The position numbers were made by a program, and so were the translations under genes. A stretch of 64,000 nt of DNA, taken from contig CAYFSL010000002.1 of assembly GCA_964345835.1 (NCBI GenBank), positions 25,006 to 89,005 of the forward strand. Direction: 5' to 3'. The notes beneath the pieces are model-generated. The model worked only from the letters and a program-made list of their open reading frames with translations. It ran no database searches and was not told the DNA's origin. Positions 1 through 7,795 of this stretch are shown piece after piece (within the stretch, counting starts at the first letter, position 1; every line of letters begins with the position of its first letter). Origin of the DNA: JAAYEL01 sp964345835 (GTDB lineage Bacteria; Bacillota; Clostridia; Tissierellales; Peptoniphilaceae).

Positions 1-2
1 AT

Positions 3-497
3 CATGGCTGGCTTACTAGCAAGGAAATAATTGATATAATCACCATTTCCCAGATGACTCCAGGACCTATAGCTATAAATGCTGCAACCTTTGTTGGAAC
101 CAAGGTAGCAGGCCTTGCTGGGTCTATCGTTGCAACTCTTGGAAATGTCCTTCCCCAATTTATCCTTATGCTACTTTTAGCAAGGCTGGTATTTAGCGAT
201 AAAAAAATAACTTTTATGGACAATATTATTAGGGGCTTAAAGCCTGGTATGGTAGCTCTGATATTTATAGCCAGCTTGAGTATGGTCAATAACTCCATCT
301 TTAACTCTGCCGATATCATGGCAGGACTTAAGCCCTATCTTTCTAAAGTTAGCCTGGTAGCCCTTATGACCTTCATCCTAGCCTTTATCCTTCGCAGGAA
401 AAAGGTGGGCATAATCAAAATTATTGCCATTTCGGCAGGCCTAGGGATTATTCTTTCCCTTTTAGCTGAAAATATCGGCCTATCCGCCTTTTTGTAA
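3..497 (+). CDS. Chromate transporter (ChrA/CHR family), C-terminal part
   Basis: The 5' end lies outside the window; about 164 residues are visible. The visible part opens with the CHR-family signature around MTPGPIAINAATFVG (codons from position 54). Several hydrophobic membrane segments follow and the protein ends in a short hydrophobic tail. CHR proteins are inner-membrane transporters, named for chromate efflux; in Firmicutes they often occur as two half-size genes, and the natural substrate is frequently unknown. The reading frame is open back to base 3 with no start codon needed, so this is a window truncation and not a broken gene. It is one of the few plus-strand genes here and ends just before a strong terminator. 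The family call is secure; the substrate is not. Confidence 0.85.
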   Translation, partial: HGWLTSKEIIDIITISQMTPGPIAINAATFVGTKVAGLAGSIVATLGNVLPQFILMLLLARLVFSDKKITFMDNIIRGLKPGMVALIFIASLSMVNNSIFNSADIMAGLKPYLSKVSLVALMTFILAFILRRKKVGIIKIIAISAGLGIILSLLAENIGLSAFL

Positions 498-520
498 TCT
501 ACATTATTTTTAAAATACAC

Positions 521-556
521 AAACCCAAGGGCCTTATAACTGGTCCTTGGGTTTTT
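521..556 (+). terminator. Rho-independent terminator of the chromate transporter gene
   Basis: The inverted repeat AAACCCAAGGGCC / GGTCCTTGGGTTT, with a loop of about 8 nt, is followed by a T run. It begins 24 bases after the transporter stop codon. Confidence 0.85.
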
Positions 557-703
557 TACTTTCTTTTAATTTTAAAAATTAACATTATTCACCAGCACAA
601 ATATACCCCTTAAACAGCTTGCCTAACCCATAAAGGATAGGTTAAATTCTGAATATCCTAGCCCTGATGAAATAATTAAAGCCAAAAGTCATAAAAATCT
701 AAA

Positions 704-1195
704 CTAGTCCATATACAGAACTGGCCTTTTCTCTTCCAGGCTTTTTTTGATGTCAATTACCCTCTGGTTAGACGACCCTCTAAAAGCTAATTTCAAATCC
801 TTTAACTCTTCTACAAAAAGTCCGTCTACAAGGACGTCACACTCTTTTAAAAGGTCTAGCTTCTTTTTATCAATAAGAATCTCTTCAAAAGTGTAGCCTG
901 AATAAATCCAGATATTCTTATCCACTTCCTTTTTTATCTGCCTCACAATTGATGTAAGGGCAAGGTTTTGCATGGGTTCTCCACCAAGGAGGGTTAGACC
1001 TGAAACTGACGGATCTTTTAGATAGGCTATAACAAGGGAGGTTTCCTCATCTGTCCATAGGCTACCATGGGAAAAATCCTGGTAGTCGCCATTAAAACAT
1101 CCGGGGCACTTATGGCTGCAACCGGTAACAAAGATACTGGTCCTTATACCTTCACCATTTGCTATGTCATACTTTCTAATCTGTCCATATCTCAT
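704..1195 (-). CDS. nrdG: Anaerobic ribonucleoside-triphosphate reductase activating protein
   Basis: NrdG is a radical-SAM enzyme that uses S-adenosylmethionine to install the glycyl radical on NrdD, enabling oxygen-free dNTP synthesis in the cytoplasm. The 163-residue length is typical. The iron-sulfur cluster motif is TGCSHKCPGCFN near residue 25 (CxxxCxxC), followed by the glycine-rich LLGGEPMQN segment that contacts SAM. Its start codon overlaps the nrdD stop by 4 bases (ATGA), so the two are translationally coupled and share the promoter upstream of nrdD. The same TGA/ATG coupling is common for nrdDG pairs. Confidence 0.95.
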   Translation of the reverse strand: MRYGQIRKYDIANGEGIRTSIFVTGCSHKCPGCFNGDYQDFSHGSLWTDEETSLVIAYLKDPSVSGLTLLGGEPMQNLALTSIVRQIKKEVDKNIWIYSGYTFEEILIDKKKLDLLKECDVLVDGLFVEELKDLKLAFRGSSNQRVIDIKKSLEEKRPVLYMD

Positions 1196-3339
1196 ATGTG
1201 AAGCACCCTGGAACTTATTTCCTTTGTCCTTCCTTCATTCCAGAAGTTTTCGCCCAGGTAGCCACAGGTACGCCTGATAACTGTAAGCTTGGACCTGTCC
1301 TTGTTGTGGCAATTTGGGCATTCCCATTCATTATCCTGGTTAACCTTTATTTCCCCATCAAAGCCACACTCATGGCAGTAGTCGCTTTTAGTATTAAACT
1401 CAGCATACATGATATGGTCATAGATATATTTTACTAGGGTCTCTACGGCTTCTAGGTTGTTGGTCATATTAGGGATTTCAGCATATGAAATCATCCCACC
1501 TCTCGATAGCTCTTGGAATTGAGCTTCGAAGTCGAACTTATCAAAGACTGATATATGCTCCCTGACATCGACATGGTAGGAATTGGTGTAAAAGTCCTTG
1601 TCTGTTACATCCTCTATCTCCCCAAACCTAGCCCTATCTATTGAACAGAACCTGTGGGTCAAGCTTTCCGCAGGAGTGCCATATAGGGCAAAGCCAAGAC
1701 CAGTCTCTTCCTTCCATTGGTCTTTTAGCCTGTTCATCTCCTTCATGACTTCTAGGGCAAACTTCCTTCCTTCGGGACTGGTATGGGTCTTTCCAACCAT
1801 AAGCCTAGTCATTTCATATATGCCTATATAACCTATGGAGATAGTTGCATAACCGCCTTGTAGAAGGTCATAAATCTTTTGTCCCTTACCAAGCCTTGCG
1901 ATGGCACCGTATTGCCAGTGGACTGGACTTACATCGCTAGTCGTATCTTTTAATAGGTCATACCTCAGCAAAAGAGCCTTCTTAACTAGGTCCATCCTCT
2001 TGTAGAATATGGACCAGAACTTGTCCATATCCCCCTGGGCAAGGATGGCAATTTGCGGTAGGTTAAGGGAAACAACCCCCATGTTAAACCTTCCATCAAA
2101 GACATATTCCCCCTTCTCATTCTTCCAAGGGGCAAGAAAAGACCTACACCCCATCGGGGAAAATACATTTCCTTCATAATATTTTCTCATTAACTTGGCT
2201 GATATGTAATCTGGATACATCCTCTTGGCTGTGCACTTGACTGCAAGCTTTGTCAGATAGTAATACTTTGAGTCTGGATGGACATTATGGTCATCCAAGA
2301 CGTAAATTAACTTAGGGAAGGCAGGGGTCACATAGACTTCCTTGTCATTTTTTATTCCCTCATACCTTTGTTTCAGGATTTCTTCAGTTATAAGGGCGGC
2401 TTCTTTTTCATATTCATATCCAGGGGTAAAGTTCATAAATAGGGTCACAAAAGGAGCCTGACCATTAGTGGTCATAAGGGTATTTATCTGATATTGGATA
2501 GTCTGAATCCCATCCTTTATTTCCTTCTTAGTCCTCTTCCAGGCAATCTCTTCGGCCTTGGCATAGTCTGGTTCAATCCCGTAGACTTCCCTTTGCTCCT
2601 CAACTACCCCCTTAAGGTATTTTTCAAAGGACTTTCTAGCAAAGGGAGCTAGTATCCTGTCTATACCATTAATGCTTTGTCCCCCATATTGACCACTAGC
2701 TACTTGGGCAATAATCTGGGTGGTTACCGTACATGCAACTTGAAAACTCTTTGGGGAATCAATTTTTTTACCGTTTATTACCGTACCATTTGTCAACATG
2801 TCTTCAAGGTTTACAAGGCAGCAGTTAAACATGGGTTGTACTATGTAGTCCATATCATGGAAATGAATAGCCCCTGTATCATGGGCCAAAACTATGTCTG
2901 CAGGTAAGATCAATCTCCTCGCCGTATCCTTCGATACTTCACCTGCTATTAAATCTCTTTGGGTGCTTACAACCTTAGCGTCCTTATTGGAATTTTCGTC
3001 TAGGACATCCTTATTAGATTGGTTAAGAATACCTACAACTTCATCGTCTATGGTATTATTGTGCCTCCTAAATTCTTGGACAGACCTATAGCTTTCATAG
3101 GCCTTAGCAGTTGCAGGATTACCATAATTTATAAGCTTATAGTAAACTTGATCTTCTATCTTATGAATAGTAATAGGCCCACTAAGTGTCCTTGCTAAAT
3201 CCTCTATTTCATTTGCAATCTTTAGGGCCTGCCCCTCTTCATAAACTCCAGAAAATGAGTTCATAGCCTTTTCAATTGCAATAACTATCTTTTCCTTGTT
3301 AAATGGAACGCTAGTACCATTTCTCTTTATTACTTCCAC
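1192..3339 (-). CDS. nrdD: Anaerobic ribonucleoside-triphosphate reductase (class III)
   Basis: NrdD reduces ribonucleoside triphosphates to dNTPs with a glycyl radical and formate. I place the start at the GTG at 3339 because AAAGGAGG lies 8 bases upstream; the open frame continues further 5' but without a ribosome binding site. This gives 715 residues. The N-terminus (VEVIKRNGTSVPFNKEKI) is the ATP-cone regulatory domain. The C-terminus carries two CxxC pairs of the zinc site (CHECGF and CPNC) and the glycyl-radical loop RRTCGYLG. It is the first gene of the nrdDG operon, with a promoter and NrdR-like boxes upstream. It indicates anaerobic growth. Confidence 0.96.
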   Translation of the reverse strand: MEVIKRNGTSVPFNKEKIVIAIEKAMNSFSGVYEEGQALKIANEIEDLARTLSGPITIHKIEDQVYYKLINYGNPATAKAYESYRSVQEFRRHNNTIDDEVVGILNQSNKDVLDENSNKDAKVVSTQRDLIAGEVSKDTARRLILPADIVLAHDTGAIHFHDMDYIVQPMFNCCLVNLEDMLTNGTVINGKKIDSPKSFQVACTVTTQIIAQVASGQYGGQSINGIDRILAPFARKSFEKYLKGVVEEQREVYGIEPDYAKAEEIAWKRTKKEIKDGIQTIQYQINTLMTTNGQAPFVTLFMNFTPGYEYEKEAALITEEILKQRYEGIKNDKEVYVTPAFPKLIYVLDDHNVHPDSKYYYLTKLAVKCTAKRMYPDYISAKLMRKYYEGNVFSPMGCRSFLAPWKNEKGEYVFDGRFNMGVVSLNLPQIAILAQGDMDKFWSIFYKRMDLVKKALLLRYDLLKDTTSDVSPVHWQYGAIARLGKGQKIYDLLQGGYATISIGYIGIYEMTRLMVGKTHTSPEGRKFALEVMKEMNRLKDQWKEETGLGFALYGTPAESLTHRFCSIDRARFGEIEDVTDKDFYTNSYHVDVREHISVFDKFDFEAQFQELSRGGMISYAEIPNMTNNLEAVETLVKYIYDHIMYAEFNTKSDYCHECGFDGEIKVNQDNEWECPNCHNKDRSKLTVIRRTCGYLGENFWNEGRTKEISSRVLHI

Positions 3340-3367
3340 CTTTCTCCCTCCTTTATCTATATATATT

Positions 3368-3396
3368 ATGATAGGTCGAAGAAGCTTGAATGTCAA
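3368..3396 (-). promoter_or_regulatory. Sigma-A promoter of nrdDG
   Basis: The -35 TTGACA is at 3391-3396 and the -10 TATCAT at 3368-3373, separated by 17 bases, 29 bases upstream of the chosen nrdD start. The same hexamers and spacing occur at the hrcA promoter in this window. Confidence 0.8.
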
Positions 3397-3402
3397 GGGG
3401 AA

Positions 3403-3450
3403 ATACTATATGTAGGGTTATTAACTAAATAACCACACAATAAATTGTAT
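3403..3450 (-). promoter_or_regulatory. Two NrdR-like boxes upstream of nrdDG
   Basis: On the plus strand, 3435-3450 reads ACACAATAAATTGTAT and 3403-3418 reads ATACTATATGTAGGGT. Against the NrdR-box consensus ACACWATATATWGTGT they match at about 14 and 13 of 16 positions. They are separated by 16 bases, close to three helical turns centre to centre, which is the spacing known for NrdR tandem boxes. They sit directly upstream of the -35 hexamer. The nrdR gene itself is not in the window. Confidence 0.7.
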
Positions 3451-3484
3451 ATTACTTGTTTATTTTATTATATAAGCAAAAGAA

Positions 3485-3524
3485 AACAAACGCTCTTTTT
3501 TTCTAGTGAAAAAGAACGTTTGTT
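3485..3524 (-). terminator. Terminator of the lipoprotein gene
   Basis: A long stem AACAAACG...CGTTTGTT, with further A/T pairs inside, is followed on the minus strand by TTTTCTTTTG. It lies 57 bases beyond the lipoprotein stop and separates that unit from nrdDG. Confidence 0.75.
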
Positions 3525-3581
3525 ATGGTGGTCTGTATGTGAAAAAAGAATATTTTTCAAGTCTACATTACTTTTTAGAAC

Positions 3582-4190
3582 TTATTTATCTCTAAAAAAG
3601 AAGTATTCTTTATCTGAATTATCGGGTTTATACTTTAAGTCTTTCATATCCCACGAATTGTTCTCAATGGATAAATTGTCATCCCATTTTTCTTCATGCT
3701 TTACTAGGGCATCTTCATCAATTTTTCCTTCATAGAGTTTTTTCTCTTTTATATTATAGATAAAGCTTCCTGTTTTTTCCCCTCCTGGGTTTTTGTTTTT
3801 AGGAGAATTTGAAGCTATAGAGATATATTGAAAATACAAGTTTTTTAAATCTTTGGTAATTGAAACGTCCATAAAGTCACTTTCAGTACTTTTAGGTTCA
3901 AAATAATTTGAAACAAGTGGTTTATTATCTTTATAATTTATTAAAAATACTCCAACACCTGGCACATCTATGCCTACTATTTCATTACTTTCATAGAAGA
4001 TAAAACCAACATCTGCTCTTTTTAAGGCATTGGAATATCTAGCTTCTGATATAGTATCGGTCTTATCTATGCCTTTACTTAAAATATAGTCGCTTTCTTT
4101 AAGAGATCCAGCTTCATTTTTCTTAGTTGTACTTGAGCTGCATCCTGTTAATAAAAATGAAAGAAGCAATAAGAGTAATATTTTTTTCAT
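3582..4190 (-). CDS. Putative lipoprotein of unknown function
   Basis: 202 residues. The N-terminus is a lipoprotein signal: two lysines, a leucine run and the lipobox L-T-G-C with cysteine at residue 17, followed by a Ser/Thr/Lys linker. The mature part is mixed alpha/beta-like and rich in charged residues; I recognise no domain. The start is supported by AGGAGA 7 bases upstream. It begins 11 bases after the stop of the amidase-domain gene, so the two are probably co-transcribed and both act outside the membrane. Function is not assigned. Confidence 0.75.
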   Translation of the reverse strand: MKKILLLLLLSFLLTGCSSSTTKKNEAGSLKESDYILSKGIDKTDTISEARYSNALKRADVGFIFYESNEIVGIDVPGVGVFLINYKDNKPLVSNYFEPKSTESDFMDVSITKDLKNLYFQYISIASNSPKNKNPGGEKTGSFIYNIKEKKLYEGKIDEDALVKHEEKWDDNLSIENNSWDMKDLKYKPDNSDKEYFFFRDK

Positions 4191-4201
4191 TTTCTGTTCT
4201 C

Positions 4202-4571
4202 CTATCTTAATCTAGTGAGTCTTAAAACTCTCTTTGCGTTACTACCGTATATTAATGGAGCTTTAGTATTATCGTTAAACACCCCTGGTGCTGTTCTACC
4301 TGTTACCATAGCTCCGTATGAGCTTCTTCCATTATATGAAAGGGTGTATAACTTAGTAATAATGGTTGAGTGCCTCCACGTAGAACCATTATGGAATTGA
4401 AGAACATCACCCTTTTTAAATGTAGGTGTGGAGTTAGTAGGATATGGTCTATAAGTAACAGACACGGCACTAGGTCCAAATCCAGAATTACCGTTTACGA
4501 ACGAATAAAATTCTTTTACACCAGACCATGATGGTGTTCTATCGCTAAAAGAATTAAAATACCAACTCCTT
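4202..4571 (-). CDS. Amidase-domain (Amidase_6-like) protein, C-terminal part, cut by the gap
   Basis: The open frame continues without a stop into the N run, so only the last 122 or so residues are visible. They read like the end of a putative amidase domain: W-Y-F-N, TPSWSGVKEFYSFV, then FKKGDVLQFHNG and the histidine-containing RHSTIITK. In the family the catalytic Cys lies in a DCTNF motif, which would fall in the missing sequence. Proteins with this domain are usually secreted and occur in spore-formers and cocci; substrates are poorly known. The internal GTG at 4465 is not the true start. It is followed by the lipoprotein gene. Confidence 0.65.
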
Positions 4572-4671
4572 NNNNNNNNNNNNNNNNNNNNNNNNNNNNN
4601 NNNNNNNNNNNNNNNNNNNNNNNNNNNNNNNNNNNNNNNNNNNNNNNNNNNNNNNNNNNNNNNNNNNNNNN
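4572..4671. other. Assembly gap (100 N)
   Basis: Exactly 100 unknown bases, the conventional placeholder for a scaffold join of unknown length. Genes on either side cannot be assumed to be contiguous or in frame. Confidence 0.99.
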
Positions 4672-4961
4672 TCTGTTAATGGAATTTCAGGTATTAATCC
4701 TTTTGAAGTTATTTCATCGTTTAAGAAGTAAAGACTTTCTTCTTTAGATTTAAATTTATCGAAATTACTAATTAAATGATTTGCTACTTCATTATAATCA
4801 TCAGATTTCATTAAATCTTCATCAATATAGTTATATCGTTCATAATACCTTATTATTTGGTTTTTACTATCCTTGTTAATAATATCAAATTCGTATATAA
4901 CACCTTCAATTGATTTTTAAAGCTCTCCATTACAACCTACTTTATAATATGTTTTTTTCAT
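4672..4961 (-). pseudogene. Interrupted 5' fragment, possibly of the amidase gene
   Basis: Upstream of the gap there is a frame coding for an acidic, tyrosine-rich segment (IEGVIYEFDIINKDSKN ... IRYYERYNYIDEDL ... SKGLIPEIPLT) that runs into the N block. An in-frame TAA at 4919-4917 precedes it. After the stop there is no good start codon before the ATG at 4811, which lacks a clear ribosome binding site. An ATG at 4930 with an AGGTTG-like site lies in a different frame. A frameshift or nonsense mutation, or a contig-end sequence error, would explain this. It may be the N-terminal part of the amidase protein. Confidence 0.4.
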
Positions 4962-5169
4962 TGTATACTATTTCACAGTAATAGTCAATATATATGTAAT
5001 AATATTTATAAATATTACAAATGTTCAATAAAGTCTTTTAATTTATCTCTTAAAATTAGCGGAATGAAGACTTCCAAAAGAAGTCCATATTGGATACAAA
5101 TCATTTTTTCATTTCAGAAATTTAAATTTTGATAAGTTTAAGATTAAAGGTAAAATTTGAAATGTAAAA

Positions 5170-5197
5170 GGGAGCTAGAATTTTACTTCTAACTCCC
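5170..5197 (-). terminator. Probable terminator after pepF
   Basis: The stem GGGAGCTAGAA / TTCTAACTCCC has one mismatch and a 6-base loop, followed on the minus strand by TTTTA. The rest of 4962-5256 is AT-rich and shows no gene; a TTGACT/TACAAT pair around 4965-4990 could be a minus-strand promoter for the broken frame. Confidence 0.5.
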
Positions 5198-5256
5198 CAT
5201 GTAATTCATTTATAATTCTTCACCAACACTATTTTATAAGCGATTTATATATCATC

Positions 5257-7005
5257 CTAAGCTATAAGGTCATCCAATAGGTCGACATTTTTCTTAAAGA
5301 CTTTTAAAGCCTCATCTACTGTGCCTGGGTCTTTCATATCGACTCCAGCGATTTTTAACTGGTCTATTGGGAAATGCTTATTCCCATCTTTAAGGAATTT
5401 AAAGTAGTTTTCTAAAGCTCCTTCTTCTCCATTTAATACCCTGTTGGCTAAGATAGTTGATGCTGTAAAGCCTGTAGCATACTTATATACATAGAAATCT
5501 GAATAAAAATGAGGTATCCTCATCCATTCATAGGCTATTTCTTCATCTGATACCATATGAGGCCCGAAATATTCCTTATTTAAATCAAGGTAAATCTTAG
5601 AAAAGTCTTCTGCTGTAAGACCTTTACCCTCTTCCACCAACCTATGGCTTTCCCTTTCAAATTCAGCAAACATGGTTTGCCTAAACACAGTTGATTTAAA
5701 GCTATCGACATAAAAATCGATAAGGTATTTCTTTTCTTCTTCTGTTTCCGCCCTATCTAGCAGGTAGTTTAATAGTAAGGCTTCATTGAAGGTAGAAGCA
5801 ACTTCCGCAGCAAATATAGTATAGTTATGGTTTAAAAAGCTGTTGGATGTCTTTGCATAGTAGCTATGCATTGAGTGGCCCATCTCATGGGCTAGGGTAA
5901 ATACTGAATCAAGGGTCCCATTAAAGTTTAGTAGGACAAAGGGCATTGAATCGTAGGATCCAGATGAATATGCTCCTCCCCTCTTTCCTTCCTTAGGATA
6001 AACATCCATCCACCTGTCTTCAAAGGCCTTCCTATAAATATCTTGGTATTCTTTTCCTAGTGGGGCAACAGACTCTATCACAAGGTCTCTAGCCTCTTCA
6101 AAAGAATATTCTTTGTCGAAACTCTTAGAAATTGGCATATATACATCGTACATATGTTGGTCGTCTAACCCTAAAGCTCTTTTCTTTATTTCATAGTATT
6201 TATGGATGGTCGGCATATTCCTATGGATACTTTCAATCAAGGCATCATATACTTTTACATCTACATCATCTTCAAATAATTCCATATGCCTTGCTGACTC
6301 ATATCCCCTTAGCTTAGCCTTGCTTGTTATAGCCTTTAGGTTGGAATAGTAGGAAGTTGCAATAGTATTTGAAAAGCTCTTGTAAGTTTGATAAAACTTT
6401 TCGAAGGCTTCCTTCCTTACTGCCCTATCCTCGGAGTTTTGAAGCTTAACAAATGACTCATTAGTCAATTTTTCTTTTGTTGATTCAAGGTCTGGGAAAG
6501 TCATATCGGCATTGGTCAAGAAGTAGTAGATTTCTGAAGGGGCATCTGCTACTGGAGACATAGTCGATAGAATTTTTTCTTCCTTTTCACTTAAGGTATA
6601 GGGTTTAAATCTAAAGATTTTTTCAAGCATAAGCTTGTATTCTGCTAGGTCTTCTCTTTCCTTTAACTCCATGAAGACATCTTCATCCAGGCTTAAAAGG
6701 AAGGGTTGTAAAAATGAAAACTTTGTTGAGAAATCAACATAAGCTGTCTGCATTTCCATGTTAAGCTTTTGATACTTGCTTACTCTTGAATCCTCATCCT
6801 TTCTCATACTTGAGTAGGTATACATGTTTGTTAGCTTCCTAGCTAACCCCTCATAGGCTTCCAAGACCTCTTTTATATTTTCTAAAGGGTCCTTTAGTAG
6901 GCCATCTACTGAAGCCAGCCTTTCATTGAAGGCCTTTAAATCCTCTTCTAATATCTCATCATTTTCATACATGGACTCTAGGTTCCACCTGTATTGGTCT
7001 GTCAT
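5257..7005 (-). CDS. pepF: Oligoendopeptidase F (M3 family)
   Basis: PepF is a cytoplasmic zinc metallopeptidase that cleaves short peptides of roughly 7 to 17 residues. The 582-residue length is close to the family norm of about 600. The catalytic zinc motif HEMGHS (HExxH) lies near residue 375, with the downstream EVASTFNEALL segment supplying the third ligand glutamate. The start ATG has GAGGAGG just upstream. It begins 1 base after the stop of the response-regulator gene, so the pair forms an operon, although nothing suggests a functional link beyond that. Confidence 0.93.
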   Translation of the reverse strand: MTDQYRWNLESMYENDEILEEDLKAFNERLASVDGLLKDPLENIKEVLEAYEGLARKLTNMYTYSSMRKDEDSRVSKYQKLNMEMQTAYVDFSTKFSFLQPFLLSLDEDVFMELKEREDLAEYKLMLEKIFRFKPYTLSEKEEKILSTMSPVADAPSEIYYFLTNADMTFPDLESTKEKLTNESFVKLQNSEDRAVRKEAFEKFYQTYKSFSNTIATSYYSNLKAITSKAKLRGYESARHMELFEDDVDVKVYDALIESIHRNMPTIHKYYEIKKRALGLDDQHMYDVYMPISKSFDKEYSFEEARDLVIESVAPLGKEYQDIYRKAFEDRWMDVYPKEGKRGGAYSSGSYDSMPFVLLNFNGTLDSVFTLAHEMGHSMHSYYAKTSNSFLNHNYTIFAAEVASTFNEALLLNYLLDRAETEEEKKYLIDFYVDSFKSTVFRQTMFAEFERESHRLVEEGKGLTAEDFSKIYLDLNKEYFGPHMVSDEEIAYEWMRIPHFYSDFYVYKYATGFTASTILANRVLNGEEGALENYFKFLKDGNKHFPIDQLKIAGVDMKDPGTVDEALKVFKKNVDLLDDLIA

Positions 7006-7006
7006 T

Positions 7007-7723
7007 CTACCTCCTCTTATCTCCTATGCTGTCGTCAAAGTAGTAACCTTCTCCCCAGCTTGTCTGTATAAATTTATTGGCCTTGGCAGGCTCTAATTTT
7101 TCTCTCAATCTCCTTATGTGAACATCGACCGTCCTTATATTGGACTCATCTATTCCCTTCCAAAGTTCGTCGGCCAAGTCTCTTCTTGTAAAGACCTTAT
7201 TTTTATTTGATACAAGAATATAAAGTAGGTCAAACTCCTTGCCTGTAAGGTCAAGCTCTACATCATCGACTTTTACCTTCCTTCCCAGGATATTAAACTC
7301 GAATAATCCCTTAGATAGTGTGTCATCATTTTTCTTTACATCTCTTACTAGGACTGTCTTAGTTGTCCTCCTAAGAACAGCACGAATCCTCGCCTTTAAT
7401 TCAAGTAAATAAAACGGTCTTTCTATATAGTCATCGCAACCATACTCAAGGGCTAACACCTTTTCGTTGGGCTCACTACTTTCGGAAACGACAACGGTTG
7501 GAATATCCCGTAAATCATTCATCTTCCTTTTCAAATCAAGACCTGTCCCATCCTTAAAATCCATATCGATTACAACTAGGTCGTAGTCATTTGAAGAAAG
7601 CTCTTCCATGGCCTCCTTAATGCTATTTGATTGGCCTATAACATAATCCTCAGACTTGAAGCTATAGATAAAATTATCAATGAAGTCTTGGTCCTTGTTC
7701 ACAACTAACAACTTATATGTCAT
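7007..7723 (-). CDS. OmpR/PhoB-family response regulator with atypical receiver
   Basis: 238 residues from the ATG at 7723, chosen because AGGGGG lies 5 bases upstream. The N-terminal receiver (about 1-120) has the phosphoacceptor candidate D53 in VVIDMDF. However, the usual acidic pair near the start is N9-K10, and the invariant lysine is R102 in DDYIERPF. The C-terminal half is a winged-helix DNA-binding domain (GKEFDLLYILVSNKNKVFTRRDLADELW ... IRTVDVHIRRLREKLE). No histidine kinase gene is adjacent. The family call is firm. Whether it is phosphorylated is doubtful, given the altered pocket. Confidence 0.88.
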   Translation of the reverse strand: MTYKLLVVNKDQDFIDNFIYSFKSEDYVIGQSNSIKEAMEELSSNDYDLVVIDMDFKDGTGLDLKRKMNDLRDIPTVVVSESSEPNEKVLALEYGCDDYIERPFYLLELKARIRAVLRRTTKTVLVRDVKKNDDTLSKGLFEFNILGRKVKVDDVELDLTGKEFDLLYILVSNKNKVFTRRDLADELWKGIDESNIRTVDVHIRRLREKLEPAKANKFIQTSWGEGYYFDDSIGDKRR

Positions 7724-7755
7724 ATATCCCCCTATATTACAAGGGCTTGCTAGCA

Positions 7756-7761
7756 ATTATA
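7756..7761 (-). promoter_or_regulatory. Possible -10 element for the response regulator-pepF unit
   Basis: TATAAT lies on the minus strand 32 bases upstream of the regulator start. No convincing -35 hexamer is seen, so this is a weak call. Confidence 0.35.
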
Positions 7762-7795
7762 ATCGATAGCAGCCCTCTCTAGACCTGCACTACTA

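Noticed and set aside
3416..3434. Inverted repeat GGTTATT-AACTA-AATAACC between the two NrdR-like boxes
   Set aside because: It fills the spacer between the boxes, and the NrdR-box interpretation explains the region better; not reported as a separate operator.
7747..7756. Palindrome TTGCTAGCAA near the response regulator start
   Set aside because: 10 bp palindromes are expected by chance at this length and it does not sit at a clear promoter position.
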